Source: Turnera subulata
Taxonomy: Eukaryota > Streptophyta > Magnoliopsida > Malpighiales > Passifloraceae
DNA: 64,000 bases
Direction of reading: 5' to 3'
NCBI GenBank assembly: GCA_028386065.3
Contig: JAKUCV010007292.1
Location: 1 to 64,000 of the forward strand
The notes under the pieces are model-generated. The model did not search any database. It saw only the letters and a list, made by a program, of their open reading frames with translations, and was not told where the DNA came from. Positions within the stretch are counted from its first letter, which is position 1, and every line of letters begins with the position of its first letter. The position numbers and the translations under genes were made by a program. Below are positions 10,852 through 21,811 of the stretch, one piece after another.

Positions 10852-12078
10852 ATGGCACAAAACACTAGAACAATATCACTGCGATCGGTCCTTTAGAAGG
10901 AAAAAGCTGAATGGGAATAACTTCCTAAAATGGTATCGTAATTTGAGGATAGTCCTGAAATAAGAAAATAAATTGTATGTCCTCGAAGGGCCTGTTCCAA
11001 ATGAACCGGCGTCTAGTGCTTCTAGGGCAGAAAGGGATGCTTACAAGAAGCATCTTGATGATGCATTGGATGCATCATGCCTTATGCTTGTAACCATGGA
11101 CTCTGAGCTTCAGAAGAAACATGAGAAATTGGGGGCGTTCGATGTGATCGAACACCTGAGAGGTATGAGACCTCTAAGGCATTGTTCCAATGCTTGATGG
11201 CTGAGTCATCACCCGTAAGACCTCATGTGCTCAAAATGATTGGATACATTGAGAGCCTTGAGGGTCTTGGTTTTCCTTTGCAGAAGGAGTTGGCTGTTGA
11301 TCTAGTCCTGCAATCGTTGCCGGATAGTTGCAGCCAATTTGTCATAAACTTCAATATGAATCATCTTGACAAATCATTGCCTGGGTTGCTAAATATGTTG
11401 GGAACAATTGAGCAACAAATGAAGGCAAACAATTCCAACATTATGATGATTGGAATGGGCAAAGGAAAGGGTAAAGCAAAGTTTGACAAGAAGGAGAAAT
11501 GTGCCAAAAGGTTTGGTGCATGTGCATCTTCTTGTTCTCATGTGCTGAAACTCATGGGTGGTGTTGCAAAGGAAGGACATTGTTTCCATTGCAACAAACC
11601 GGGCCATTGGAAATGCAACTGCCCTGTTTACTTTGAAGAGGTAAAGAAGCCGAAGGGAAGTAAGACTTCCACTTCAGGTATTTTCGTTATAGAAGCTAAT
11701 ATCTCTATCTCAGCATCATGGGTATTAGATACCGGATGTGGTTCTCACATTTGTGTAAATGTGATGGAACTGAGAAAGAGTAGGAGATTGGCAAAGGTTA
11801 AGATAGACCTGCGTGTGGGAAATGGAGCAAGCCATAGGAACTTACTATCTTACCTTACCGAGTGGTTTGGTTTAGAACTAAACAATTGTTATTATGTACC
11901 AACCATAAGCAAGAATTTGATTTCTGTTTCTTGTCTTGACAAGAAAGGCTTTTCATTTGTAATAAAGGACTATTGTTGTTCTATTTATTTCAATGATGTT
12001 TATTATGGTGGTTTGTATTTAAGCAATGGTTTGTATGTTCTTAACCTAGAAACCGCGATCTATAACGTTAATACGTAG
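10852..12078 (+). pseudogene. Copia gag and protease, broken
   Basis: An ATG at 10852 begins a gag-like sequence (MAQNTRTISLRSVL) that soon meets stops. Frames 10973-11197 and 11182-12078 carry the rest. The second holds the retrotransposon gag domain (residues about 1-90), a lysine-rich linker, a zinc knuckle CFHCNKPGHWKCNC (C-X2-C-X4-H-X4-C, about residues 133-146), and the aspartic protease motif WVLDTGCGSHI (about 180-190). Gag would form the virus-like particle and the protease would cut the polyprotein. Frameshifts near 11180 and stops upstream show decay. It is followed closely by the integrase region. Confidence 0.85.
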
Positions 12079-12087
12079 AAGGTTAGA

Positions 12088-13198
12088 ATGAACGATTCTA
12101 ATGAAACCTACCTTTGGCATTGTCGATTGGGCCATATAAATGAGACTCGTATATCTAAACTCCATAAAGAAGGACTTTTAGACTCATTTGATTTTGAATC
12201 ATTTGAGACATGTGAGTCATGTTTGTTAGGCAAGATGACGAAGGCTCCTTTTACCGGTAAAGGTGAAAGAGCTTCGGACTTGTTAGGTCTTATACATAGT
12301 GATGTATGCGGACCTCTATCGACACAAGCTAGAGGTGGATTTCAATACTTCATTACATTTACTGACGATTTCAGTAGGTATGGCTATGTGTATCTAATGG
12401 GACACAAGTCAGAATCCTTTGAAAAATTCAAAGAATTCAAGAATGAAGTACATAATCAGCTCGAGAATAGTATTAAAATGCTTCGATCAGATCGAGGAGG
12501 TGAAAAATTAGGCCGAGAATTTCTTGATCATCTAAAGGAGTGTGGTATAGTATCACAACTCTCTCCACCGGGTACACCTCAATGGAATGGTGTGTCCAAA
12601 AGGACGAATAGAACCTTGTTAGACATGGTTCGTTCGATGATGAGTTGACCTTCCTTCTTCATTTTGGGGACTTGCATTATTGAGTGCTGCATTTCCACTT
12701 AACCGTGTTCCATCTAAATCGGTCGAAAAGACACCATATGAGATATGGACTGGGAAGCGTCCCAATTTGTCTTTTATGAGAATTTGGGGTTGTGAGGCTT
12801 ACGTGAGACGTGAAGCATCAGAAAAACTCGGCCATAAATCCGACAAGTGCCTCTTTGTAGGATACCCTAAGGAAACTAAAGGGTATTATTTCTACAATCC
12901 CACCGAGAACAAAGTGTTTGTTGCTCGGACTGCTATTTTTCTAGAAAGAGAATTTATTTCTAGAAGAATTAGTGGGAGGATTTCTAGAAGAATCAGTGGG
13001 AGGAAAATAGAACTCGAAGAAGTTCGAGATAATGAGGCAAAGATGGAACAAGGACAGGAACTACAAGATGTTGTGGATAAGAATCCTGTGCCTGTAACAC
13101 ATGGACCGCGTAGGTCAGATAGGACTCGATACAAGCCTAAGAGATATGGATTTCTCATGACTCATACTGGAGTTGTGATGCTCATAGATGAGGATTAG
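12088..13198 (+). pseudogene. Copia integrase, broken
   Basis: Frame 12088-12648 begins with the pre-integrase zinc-binding region (LWHCRLGHI and CESCLLGK) and continues into the rve core with HSDVCGP, FTDDFSRYGYVY and SDRGGE. The catalytic D, D and E positions are recognisable. The ENxGV motif is altered to WNGVSKR. A stop and shift at 12646-12680 lead to frame 12680-13198, which holds TPYEIWTGKRPNLSFMRIWG, the C-terminal GKGYYFYNP-like region and a 12-residue-scale SRRISGR duplication. Integrase inserts the cDNA into the host genome. This copy cannot be translated intact. Confidence 0.85.
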
Positions 13199-14536
13199 CC
13201 CACTTCCTATCAGCAGGCCATTACGGGTCCGGACTCTAAGAAGTGGCTAGAAGCCATGAATTCGGAAATGGAATCCATGTATCAAAACAAGGTATGGACC
13301 TTGGTTGATCCACCTGAAGGGGTAAAACCCATAGGGTGCAAGTGGGTCTTTAAGAAAAAGACCAACATGGATGGTAATGTGATTACCTATAAAGGGCGAT
13401 TGGTTGCGAAAGGTTTTAAACAAGTTCATGGTATTGACTATGATGAAACTTTCTCACCAGTTGCCATGGTTAATTCCACCCGGATTCTATTGGCTACAGC
13501 AGCATACTATGATTATGAGATATGGCAAATGGATGTCAAAACCGCTTTCCTTAACAGAAATCTTTTAGAGGATTTGTACATGACACAACCTGAAGGTTTT
13601 GTCGATCCAGAGAATGCCAATATGGTATGCAAGTTGCAGAGATCCATTTATGGATTGAAGCAAGCTTCTAGGAGTTCGAATCTTTGTTTTAATGATGTGA
13701 TCAAAGAGTTTGGTCTCATTAAGAACGAAGATAAACCATTTGTTTACAAGAAGGTTAGTGGGAGCAATATTGTTTTCTTGTTGTTGTATGTTGACGACAT
13801 CCTACTCATTGGGAATGACATTCCGACACTACAGTCTGTAAAGGCTTGGTTAGGAAAAATTTCTCGATGAAGGACTTAGGAGAAGCTGCCTAAGTGTTAG
13901 AAATAAAGATCTATAGAGATAGATCCAAAAGGCTTCTCGGGCTAAGTCAGAGTACATATATTGACAAGGTGCCAAAGAGGTTTAGCATGCAAGATTCCAA
14001 GAAAGGATTCTTGCCCTTGTCACATGGAGTAGCTCTCTCAAAGAATCAATGTCCTAGTACGACTAAGGAGAGAGAGCGGATGAGTAAGATTCCTTATGCT
14101 TCTGCAAAAGGATCTATGCCATGCCATGTACTCAACCGGATGTCGCTTATGCTTTGAGTGTCACAAGCAGATACCAAACTGATCCCGGTGAGAGTCACTG
14201 GACAACAGTTAAGAATATCCTTAAGTACTTGACAAGGACTAAGGATGCATTCCTGGTTTACGGAAGCGTTGATGAGCTTGTTGTAAAAGGTTACATAGAT
14301 GCTAGCTTCCAAACCGACAGGGATGACTTTAGATCGCAGTCAGGTTATATGTTTTTGTCTTGGAGGTGGTACTGTATGCTGGAAGAGTTCCAAGCAGGGA
14401 ATAGTTGTCGACTCTACAACTGTGGCTGTGCAAAGTTCCTTCTGAGAACAATGTAACAGACCCGTTGTCTAAGTCTCTCACACAGCGGAAGCATGATGGT
14501 CATGCTGTATTCATTGGTATTAGATACTTGTATGAT
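13199..14536 (+). pseudogene. Copia reverse transcriptase and RNase H, broken
   Basis: Frame 13256-13870 carries the Copia RT with W(V/T)LVDPPEG, GCKWVFKKK, RLVAKGF, QMDVKTAFLN, YGLKQA and the catalytic LLYVDDILLIG. Frame 13894-14157 continues into the RT thumb and frame 14121-14456 into RNase H (QPDVAYALSV, SQSGYMF). A segment between about 14440 and 14445 joins directly to the polyprotein tail (VPSENNVTDPLSKSL in another frame, ending near 14536), so the RNase H C-terminal half is deleted. At least four frame breaks are visible. Confidence 0.87.
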
Positions 14537-14546
14537 TGGCTTTAGT

Positions 14547-14559
14547 GCAAGTGGGAGAT
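14547..14559 (+). promoter_or_regulatory. Copia polypurine tract
   Basis: CAAGTGGGAGATTG immediately precedes the 3' LTR start at 14560 and has the composition of a Copia plus-strand primer. Confidence 0.65.
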
Positions 14560-16065
14560 TGTTAGTGTAAATATGCCCAAAGGCCAATCAATCGATGATT
14601 GTTTGTAGTCATGTATACACATTAAGGTTATTCCAATAAATATGATTATGAGATAATCGCTTGCACATATTTATAACCCTAGAATACTTTGTATTCTTTA
14701 AATGTCCTTAGTCGATTATTATTATGGATGGGTTGTAATAACAAATTAAGACTAGCGTATGTTGAGAATTATATGTGATATGAATTCTACATACGGGTAC
14801 AAGTTAGAGAACTAGTAGACTGGACCGACCCACATATGAACGCTACATGGAACGTTATATGTTTGTCGATAGCGGTTCTTATATGTATTGTCCTTAGACC
14901 TGAGATCATCAAGGTTCCCAACATATGAGTCGTATACTTTGATATTACTATTGGCTATTTCGTAAATGAGTAGACTTAGTGTAATCATTGGGTATATGAT
15001 AAATGTGTAGTGGGTTTTGTATGATCCAGAGGGGAATCTTCCAACCCATATAACGGGTATATTATCGGATGGTTTCTTGATAGAGTTGAACCGTAAATGC
15101 ACGGCCACGCTCGGATTATGATATGGTGATATCATAGGTATCCGTTTTACGCGGTTAACTCGAGGATCAAGAAACCGAGATTGAACATATGCGAGATTGA
15201 CATATTCCATGTCTCGTGTTTAATCTTGATAATGGGACGAACGAACGATGACATGTTCCGAGGCATATAGAATCAGTACTGATCTTGTCCTTCGGGTAGC
15301 AATGATGTGTTGCTAGACCCCGCTCTTTGCTTATAATTATAAAATGAGATTTTTCAATTATTGCCGGATGTTACAAGTGCCTACAGGGTCACACCCATAG
15401 AACCATTGATTCGAGCAGGTGGTTGAACCGTGGTTGGGCCGTGGTTGAATCAGGATCGTTTTGGTTCACTAATAATCTGAATTATTGAACCAGTTTTAGT
15501 GTTGTGTTATCTTGATGTGTGATGATGCATTAGTGGTAGACATAAGATGGTGAGTGTCATTATCATGCTACCTTTGGGCCATAGTGTTGGCCATTAGTCT
15601 AATTAACTAATGCATTATGTGTTAGTGTGATCAAGTGTGGAGTGATCAGTTTTTCAGACTTGAGAGCTTTGGCTTAACACTATGCTACACACTAGAAAAC
15701 TTGAGTAAGACTTGAGTTTATAGACACACACTCTCTTCTTCTTCTTTGAGAAAGAAGGAAGAACACCAAAACACCACAAGTTCAAGCTCCCGAATTCCGC
15801 AGCTAGCACCGCGTCTCGGGAGAGCTCGGGTTGGAGATCGTGTGACGGTTTCCGGCTAGTCATCATGGTTCGTGTGGATACCGTAGAGGAGCAGGATATC
15901 CTTTCGGCTCTAGCTGATTCGGTTCTTCAGTTAGGTGAAAGATCCTAGCCGTTTCAGGTATGATCGATTTTGTTGTTCGATTTAGTTGCTTCACTTGGAT
16001 CCTCCAAGGTTTCCAAGTCTTTCTACTGCACTTGATTGTCAAGTTTGCATGCCCGGATACTTACA
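14560..16065 (+). repeat. 3' LTR of the Copia element
   Basis: A 1506-bp copy matching 7748-9280 with scattered substitutions and small indels. It ends CCCGGATACTTACA followed by the ATTCT duplication. Confidence 0.9.
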
Positions 16066-17290
16066 ATTCTCGCATACTCCAAAACCCAATGAGATAGTAT
16101 ATACTGGGAAGCTCGTGAGATAGCAAGCCTCTGATTCCCATGCTTCAACTGCTAGGGCAAGATGAGTGAGGACAATAGTGCAAAGGTGGCTGAGGAATCC
16201 ATGGACCTGTTGAAAGATCCGGTAGTTAGGGATGCACTGCTTGTATTGCAGAAAGGGAAGATGGTATCCCCTGGGAGTGATGGGGGACAAGTGTCGATGC
16301 CAGGCGGTGAGAGCAAGGTGGTGATCATCCAAGATGAAGACTCATTGACACAGGAATCCAAGGGAGATGAGGAAAGGCTTAAGAGGGTGGAAGAGTTATT
16401 GAAGGCCATGAAGAGAAAGGAAAATGACTGGAACTTGGATCGCTTGTCCTTGTTCCCCGGTGCCCGGCTGCCCAAAAAATTCAAGATGCCCGATATTGAG
16501 AAGTTCAACAGAACTGGATGCCCGACAACCCACCTAAAGATCTATGTGAGGATGCTGCAGCCTATAGGAATAGGACCAGAGCTGATGGTTCAACTATTCC
16601 AAAGGACTTTGTCGGGAGCGGCATTGAAATGATTCATGACCTTGGATGAGATCAAGCTGAGGAAGTGGGATGACATCTGAAAGGATTTTATAAACCAATA
16701 CAGTTACAATACCGAAGTAGAAGTAACCAAGAGGGATTTCTAGACAACCAAGCAAGAGGCCCAGGAGACCTTCTCTGCCTATATCTCGAGGTGGCGCGGG
16801 AAGGCATCATTGATGGTAAATAGGCCCACTGAAGAGGAGCAAGTGTAAATGGTGATCAAGAATCTCCAACTAACTTACTATAATCGCATGGTCGAGAACT
16901 ACTATGCAAACTTCAAAGCTCTCATCGGGGCTAGGATACAATTGAAGGCTGTTATCAGCTCTGGGAAAATCAAGGCCTCTGTGGATGTCTCCATATCTAG
17001 AAGGAATTTTATTGTGTCTCAAGGAAAAAGATTTGCTGAGGTAAACATGTTGCCATTCAAGCACGACAACAGATTGGATCAAAACCCAGGGACTTTACCC
17101 CTCTCCCTATGTCCTTGGGGAAGATGCTCAAGAAATGCATGGAGAAGGGCTTGTTGCAGCCTTTGGACCCTAGGCCCGATCTACCTCTAAAGAGGAGACC
17201 CTAACAAGTTCTGTGAATTCCATCAGATGGCTGGGCATATTACCGATAATTGCCCCCGACTCCTCCACGAGATCCAGGACATGAAATAAT
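16066..17290 (+). pseudogene. Tat/Ogre gag with leader end, several stops
   Basis: After the leader (16066-16161), frame 16162-16632 encodes an acidic N-terminus and the gag core (LPKKFKMPDIEKFNRTG..PTTHLKIYVRMLQPIG). The same protein continues past TGA and TAG stops, several at positions where Tat gag has tryptophan, with QYSYNTEVEVTKRDF, QEAQETFSAYISRWRGKAS and MVIKNLQ, to about 17190. A degenerate zinc-knuckle-like GHITDNCPRLLHEIQDM follows near 17233-17283. Gag is the particle protein. At least four premature stops and a frameshift make it inactive. Confidence 0.82.
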
Positions 17291-18453
17291 CCTACCCAAG
17301 AGGCCCAACACCAAGCTGAATCCACTACCCTTGCACGAGGAGATTGATATGATAGAGGAGGAGCCTATGTCTGAATATGAATGCTTAGTACTTGACCTCA
17401 GTGAGTATGTAGATTCGGATGAGGAAGTTGATGTCATCACCAGATCCGGATGGGTAGAAAAGAGAGCTCCTCTCCGTTTAGATGAACCTGAAGAAGCAAC
17501 AGATCCTGAAGAAGATATGATAGTCAAACAGCTGAAGTAAACTCAAGCAAATGTTTCGATCTGGGGTCTGCTGATGGCCTCATGCCCACATCGGGAGAAG
17601 GTCCTTCAAACCTTGAACAAAGCCCATGTTCCTATCGATATTGCACCAGAGACATTGGCCAACATGATAGCCTCTGTGGAAACCGATAATCAAATATCCT
17701 TCTCTGATAAAGATTTGCGCCCGAACAAGGGAGTTCTTGTTGAGGCATTATACATCACCATCCAAGTCAAAGACAACCAAGTCCCATTGGTAATAATAGA
17801 CAACGAATCAGCTCGAATGTGTATCCCCTAAAAACTGCAAGCTTGTCGGGAATTGGGGCTACAGATTTCATGCCATCACGAACATTGGTCAGGGCGTATG
17901 ACAATGCTCGACGGGAAGTCTTAGGGATGATAAAATTAGAGATGACCATCGGTCCTGCTCCTTTAGTGATAGAATTCCAAGTGCTGGACATCATGTCCAT
18001 CTTTAACTTACTTCTTGGGAGACCTTAGTTGCACTAAGCCCGAGCTGTAGCATCCACGTTGCATCAGATGCTGCGGTTTCCCTATCAAGGAGGGATAGTC
18101 ACAATCATGGGGGAGACAGCCGAGAAGAATATCAAGCCAGTATTTGGAATTGAAGGAGACGAGGAAGTATCATTGTCGGGTTTTGTTTTTGAGTCCGTCC
18201 ATACTATTTCAAGACGTTGAATGGTTACTTTGTGAAGGAGGGAGAGGACTTCCCTTTCTGTGGGTTCCCAGAACCATGGGTGTGCACTATCACAAAGATC
18301 AGGGAGCCAGGGTTTGAGCTATTCTTTGACTGTTATCCGGAGAAGGAAGAAAAGGTAAGAGTAAAGGAAGAGGCTGAGAATGAAGAAGGCAAAGACTTTG
18401 CCTATAGGAACTCTTTTGAAGAAATGGAGATTGCTCAAAAATCCCTGCAGTAG
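17291..18453 (+). pseudogene. Tat/Ogre protease region
   Basis: Frame 17250-17540 carries an acidic linker. Frame 17574-17831 and frame 17819-18028 together hold the retropepsin-like domain. VPLVIIDNESARM replaces the usual ID(N/T)GSA(L)N active site, so the catalytic glycine is Glu-substituted. This is followed by LGIGATDFMPS, RREVLGMIKLEMTIGP and a STFNLLLGRPW-like end. Frame 18217-18453 is a lysine- and glutamate-rich tail. After this the sequence stops resembling pol, and RT, RNase H and integrase are missing. Confidence 0.75.
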
Positions 18454-18486
18454 TTTATGTTGAGTGCCTAAGTCGTGGTTCAAAGG

Positions 18487-18516
18487 AAGGGGGGGGGGGG
18501 GCGGGGGGGAGGGGGG
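18487..18516 (+). other. G-homopolymer tract
   Basis: Long G runs broken by single C and A bases follow the protease region. The tract could act as a polypurine primer or a G-quadruplex, or could have an assembly-uncertain length. Confidence 0.5.
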
Positions 18517-19084
18517 TTTCGATAAATAAAAGGTATTCTTTTTCCTTATATTGATAACTGTCTTGGCAAGTATTTTTCATGCATGCATAACATGTGTGGA
18601 TATGATGAGTTGAACAAACTCCTTAAAAATCTATATCGGTTAATCTAAGGGCTAATACTAATAAGGGGAATGATAATACTGACAAGGAACTCAAAAATTT
18701 CAAAAGCAAAAGGACCAAGGCCCAATCCGATATAAACTTCCAAAGGACCATGCAACCAAAGGTTTTTGGAAAAACATCCAATGGGTGAAACCATCAGAGA
18801 GAACCTAGCAAAGATGATCAGGGGAGTTTTTTGAAAAACAACAAACACCGGACGATAAAACAACTACGTGAACTGATTTCATGAGCCATTGAAAAAAAAA
18901 CCCAAAAAAATAAAAAAAAGAAAAATGAGAAAAATGAGCCATGAATACGTTGGAAGCCCCGACTAGGGTCCGGTTCCACTCTTATTAGCAATAGTTTAAA
19001 GATTAACAAAAGATAAAGGAAGTTTGTTCACTCATTTATTCGCATACATTATACATGTATAAAGAAAGTTGTTCAAGATCGGAT
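18517..19084. other. Non-coding spacer between protease and antisense ORF
   Basis: AT-rich, with an A-rich tract at 18890-18935. I see no gene here. It probably contains the 3' untranslated region of the antisense ORF. Confidence 0.5.
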
Positions 19085-20410
19085 TCAATTTTTCTTGTGC
19101 CTCTTACGACTTGCTTCGGTACCCCCACCATTGGTCTTCTTAGTGGAATGTTCAGAAGGTTCAAACCCGGGAGGTGAAGGCCCCTCCAAGAACGTCTCTC
19201 TAGTAAGGCGCAAAGACCTCTCTAAAGCAACCACATCTCTCTTCAACCACTCTAAGCATGACGCAGAAGAATGAATCTCGAAGTGGCCACCAGTTGGCTC
19301 CCTGAAAGGCAAAGCCCAGCCTCCCTTGATAGCTTTCAAAGCAGCAGCCCTCATAGGTCCGGTAACCGAAATGGGGATATCGGATGGGATTGTTTGGTTT
19401 ATACCAAATTGCCTTAGAATCCTTCTCGGACGGTAGTACATGTACCTCTCTATGCCCGAGAGTGCCACCCAATCCTTGCACACGGATCTGCTAACCACTT
19501 CTTGCATTCCAAGCCACCGACAGAACCTAGTGATTTGCTCGGCTTTGAGATTCTTTATGTGGATGACCCAGTTTCGGACAGTGTTGAAGGAGACCAAATA
19601 ACCACGTCGAAAATAGTTCGTGGGATCAACTCGGGGGCGCTCAATCAATGTAAGGTGTTCACACAGCCACATCTACAAGAGGAGAAGAGATCACTATACC
19701 AAAATGGAAAGATGTAAAAGACAGTAATCAAAGGACAAGAAGCTGAAGTATATGCACCTGGAGTAGAAGAGGGGAACCAGTCATTGGGGCACGGTGATTG
19801 TCGGCCAGCGCATCCAAACAATATAGGGTCTCGCCCAACACCATAGGGGTTAAGCTCTTTTCATAAAAAAGTCTAGCCACCAGCGTGCAAATCTGAAGAG
19901 GGCAAACACTAGGGGACCCTACCAGTAAGAACTCACGTGTCATCACAAGAGCAAGAGCATGACTGCGCTCCTCTGTCCAGTCGAAGTTCTCCTCGAGATA
20001 TTGTTCTGAGCTACCAAGGAAATATCGGTCAATGATCTTGGTTAGCTCCAGATGACTGTCCTGATTCATCAAAAGGTCGTTCTGGCCTTTGGTTAGGAAA
20101 AGGAATTTGCTAACTTTCTTCAGGACAACATCATCAAGAGAAACCATAGCAACACCCTTTATGAATTTGGCATTCAAGAAGGCGTTGAACTCGTCAATAG
20201 TGGGACACAGCTCCATCATGTCTTGGCCAAAGCGGAATAGCCGGCGACTCTTATCCTAGGACTTGGCGGAGCACGAATCAAGCTCTCTTTTATCACCATA
20301 CTACGAACCTTGAACAATCTGGACAAGCCCAGCACCGCAAAATCTATACGAGAAGCAGGGGGAACACTCACCATCCACCGGAGCACCTTAGCATGATAAT
20401 TCTCACTCAT
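19085..20410 (-). pseudogene. Antisense ORF of the Tat element, DUF7745-like, with an intron
   Basis: Opposite to gag, the minus strand encodes a protein I recognise as resembling DUF7745, a plant-mobile-domain relative found in antisense ORFs of Tat elements. An ATG at 20410 starts it, and a frameshift near 20245 separates the first 60 residues from the MMELCPTIDEFNAFL part. Exon 1 ends SPLLLQ at 19758. A GT...AG intron of 85 bp (19757-19673) joins in phase 0 to MWLCEHL, which fits the family's continuous LLLQ(L/M)WL motif. Exon 2 carries YRPRRILRQFGINQTIP and a basic RKRHKK tail that could be a nuclear signal. The function is unknown. The frameshift makes this copy a probable pseudogene. 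Confidence 0.72.
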
Positions 20411-20474
20411 GGCTGCCCTAGATATGTTTGAGATATGTTATGACGAATTGTGGGGATCTCTAGGCACTTAGGGG

Positions 20475-20690
20475 ATTATTTATATTGTTTCAAGGTCGGT
20501 GCAATTCATGAAAACCCTAAAGCCCAAGCCCGAAGACCGAAAAGGAAGATTCTAGGAGTCCATGACCGCCACTGCCGGCGGTCATGTCGCGAAGACCGCC
20601 GCTGCCGGCGGACATGCACACAAAACCGCCGGGCAGTAGTAGTCATCTATCCACATGACCGCCCTGTCGCTGGCGTGGGCACACCTGGCA
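20475..20690 (-). promoter_or_regulatory. Probable promoter of the antisense ORF
   Basis: On the minus strand, TATAAATAAT lies at 20475-20484, about 65 bp before the ATG at 20410. Upstream are four degenerate GACCGCC...GGCGG dyads at about 20560-20583, 20592-20616, 20624-20650 and 20653-20682. The first matches the LTR dyad at 6390-6413 at 22 of 24 positions by my alignment. Confidence 0.55.
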
Positions 20691-21513
20691 GATTTCGGGA
20701 AAATTCAGAAAATTGGGGGAGGAGCGAGAAAGACTAGGGGAGAGAAAATAGAGGAAAAGAGAGAAGAAAAGGGAGAAGGTATACTCAGTTACTAGGATCG
20801 AACTATTCACTGAGATAAGGGGCATCTATTAAAGTTTGCTTGAATTTGCAATAATACATATTTTGTATATCATGCGCGTATAACTTATCAGGTCTTTATG
20901 CATATTAGGGGCATGTCACCCCCACTTATAAATCTCAAGGGCACAGCAAACCCCTTTCGCACATAATGTTAGGTTGAAATACCTGAAGAGAACCGATTCT
21001 AAACCCCGTCTCTAAAACCACGGTGAGATACTAGAGGCGCCACACCCCCACTTTTGGCTTGTATGACTCAAGGGGCATTACAAACCCCATTATCTCCAAA
21101 CTTAGTCAGACGATGTAGGGGCATAGGATCCAGACAACCGTGTGGTAGTGCCGTTTTCAAAACTAGTGAGACAATGAAAGAAGTTGAGACATCAATAGGT
21201 GGGATAACCAGAGATAAGTCAACTGTGAGTGAAAACCCGGGACCCAGTTCGCGCAAACCAACACATGAGGGGAAGTGAGTTAAACCATGAGGTGAGAGAG
21301 AGACCAGAAGTGAGAGCAAAATCCTGAGGGGAGTTAAAATGGGAGGAAGATGTGAGAAGGAAAAACACAAAGCCGAGGACTCGGTTCTCGCGACCCGAAG
21401 CCAAGTGCCTAGCCCTTGCAAACCTTGAGAGGAGTCAACCTTGAGACATACAAGCCAGAAGTCAGGAACCTAGTTCTCGCAAGCCGTGGGATGAGGAACG
21501 CAAAACCAAAGCC
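20691..21513 (+). other. Tat 3' untranslated region with degenerate repeats
   Basis: No ORF. Two related blocks, near 20905-20955 and 21030-21090, share CCCCCACTT..CTCAAGGG(G)CA..CAAACCCC. Units such as GGACCCAGTTCGCGC (21240), GGACTCGGTTCTCGCG (21377) and GGAACCTAGTTCTCGC (21465) look like early forms of the dyad repeat that follows. Confidence 0.45.
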
Positions 21514-21800
21514 GTGTACCCGGTACACGCAAGACCAAAGCTGTGTACCCGGTACATGCAAGACCAAAGCTGGGTACCCGGTACACGAAAGACCAAAGCC
21601 GTGTACCCGGTACATGCAAAACCCAAAACTTTGTACCCGGTACACGCAAAATCCAAAGCCGTGTGCCCGGTGCACGCAAAACTGAGAGATGAGAAGGAAC
21701 AAACCTGAGGAAGCACAAAACCAAGGCCGTGTACCCGGTACACGCAAAACCAAAGCCTGTACCTGGTACATGCAACATCAAAGCCGTGTACCCGGTACAC
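21514..21800 (+). repeat. 29-bp tandem repeat built on GTGTACCCGGTACAC
   Basis: Nine copies of the 15-bp near-palindrome start at 21514, 21543, 21572, 21601, 21631, 21661, 21729, 21757 and 21786. The period is 28-30 bp apart from one 68-bp gap. The linker is GCAAGACCAAAGCC-like. Arms GTGTACC and GGTACAC pair around one C. Tandem arrays in the 3' untranslated region are known in Tat/Ogre elements and can seed satellites. Long frames on both strands here are by-products. Confidence 0.88.
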
Positions 21801-21811
21801 GCAAGACCCAA

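Larger units (their letters stand above)
7748..16065 (+). mobile_element. Ty1/Copia element, 8.3 kb, TSD ATTCT
   Basis: Two LTRs (7748-9280 and 14560-16065) begin TGTTAGTG and end CTTACA. A perfect 5-bp duplication ATTCT lies at 7743-7747 and 16066-16070. The internal order is primer site, a long leader with a dyad array, gag, protease, integrase, RT and RNase H, as in Copia. Every coding domain has stops or shifts and part of RNase H is deleted, so the copy is inactive. The lineage within Copia is undetermined. Confidence 0.92.

Noticed and set aside
17240..18863. Antisense frames opposite Tat gag-protease
   Set aside because: Shadows of the sense protein. The supported antisense gene is only at 19085-20410.
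21409..21811. Several overlapping 60-120-codon frames on both strands
   Set aside because: They are products of the 29-bp tandem repeat, whose period is often near a multiple of three. Repetitive Cys/Tyr/Gly words and no domain.
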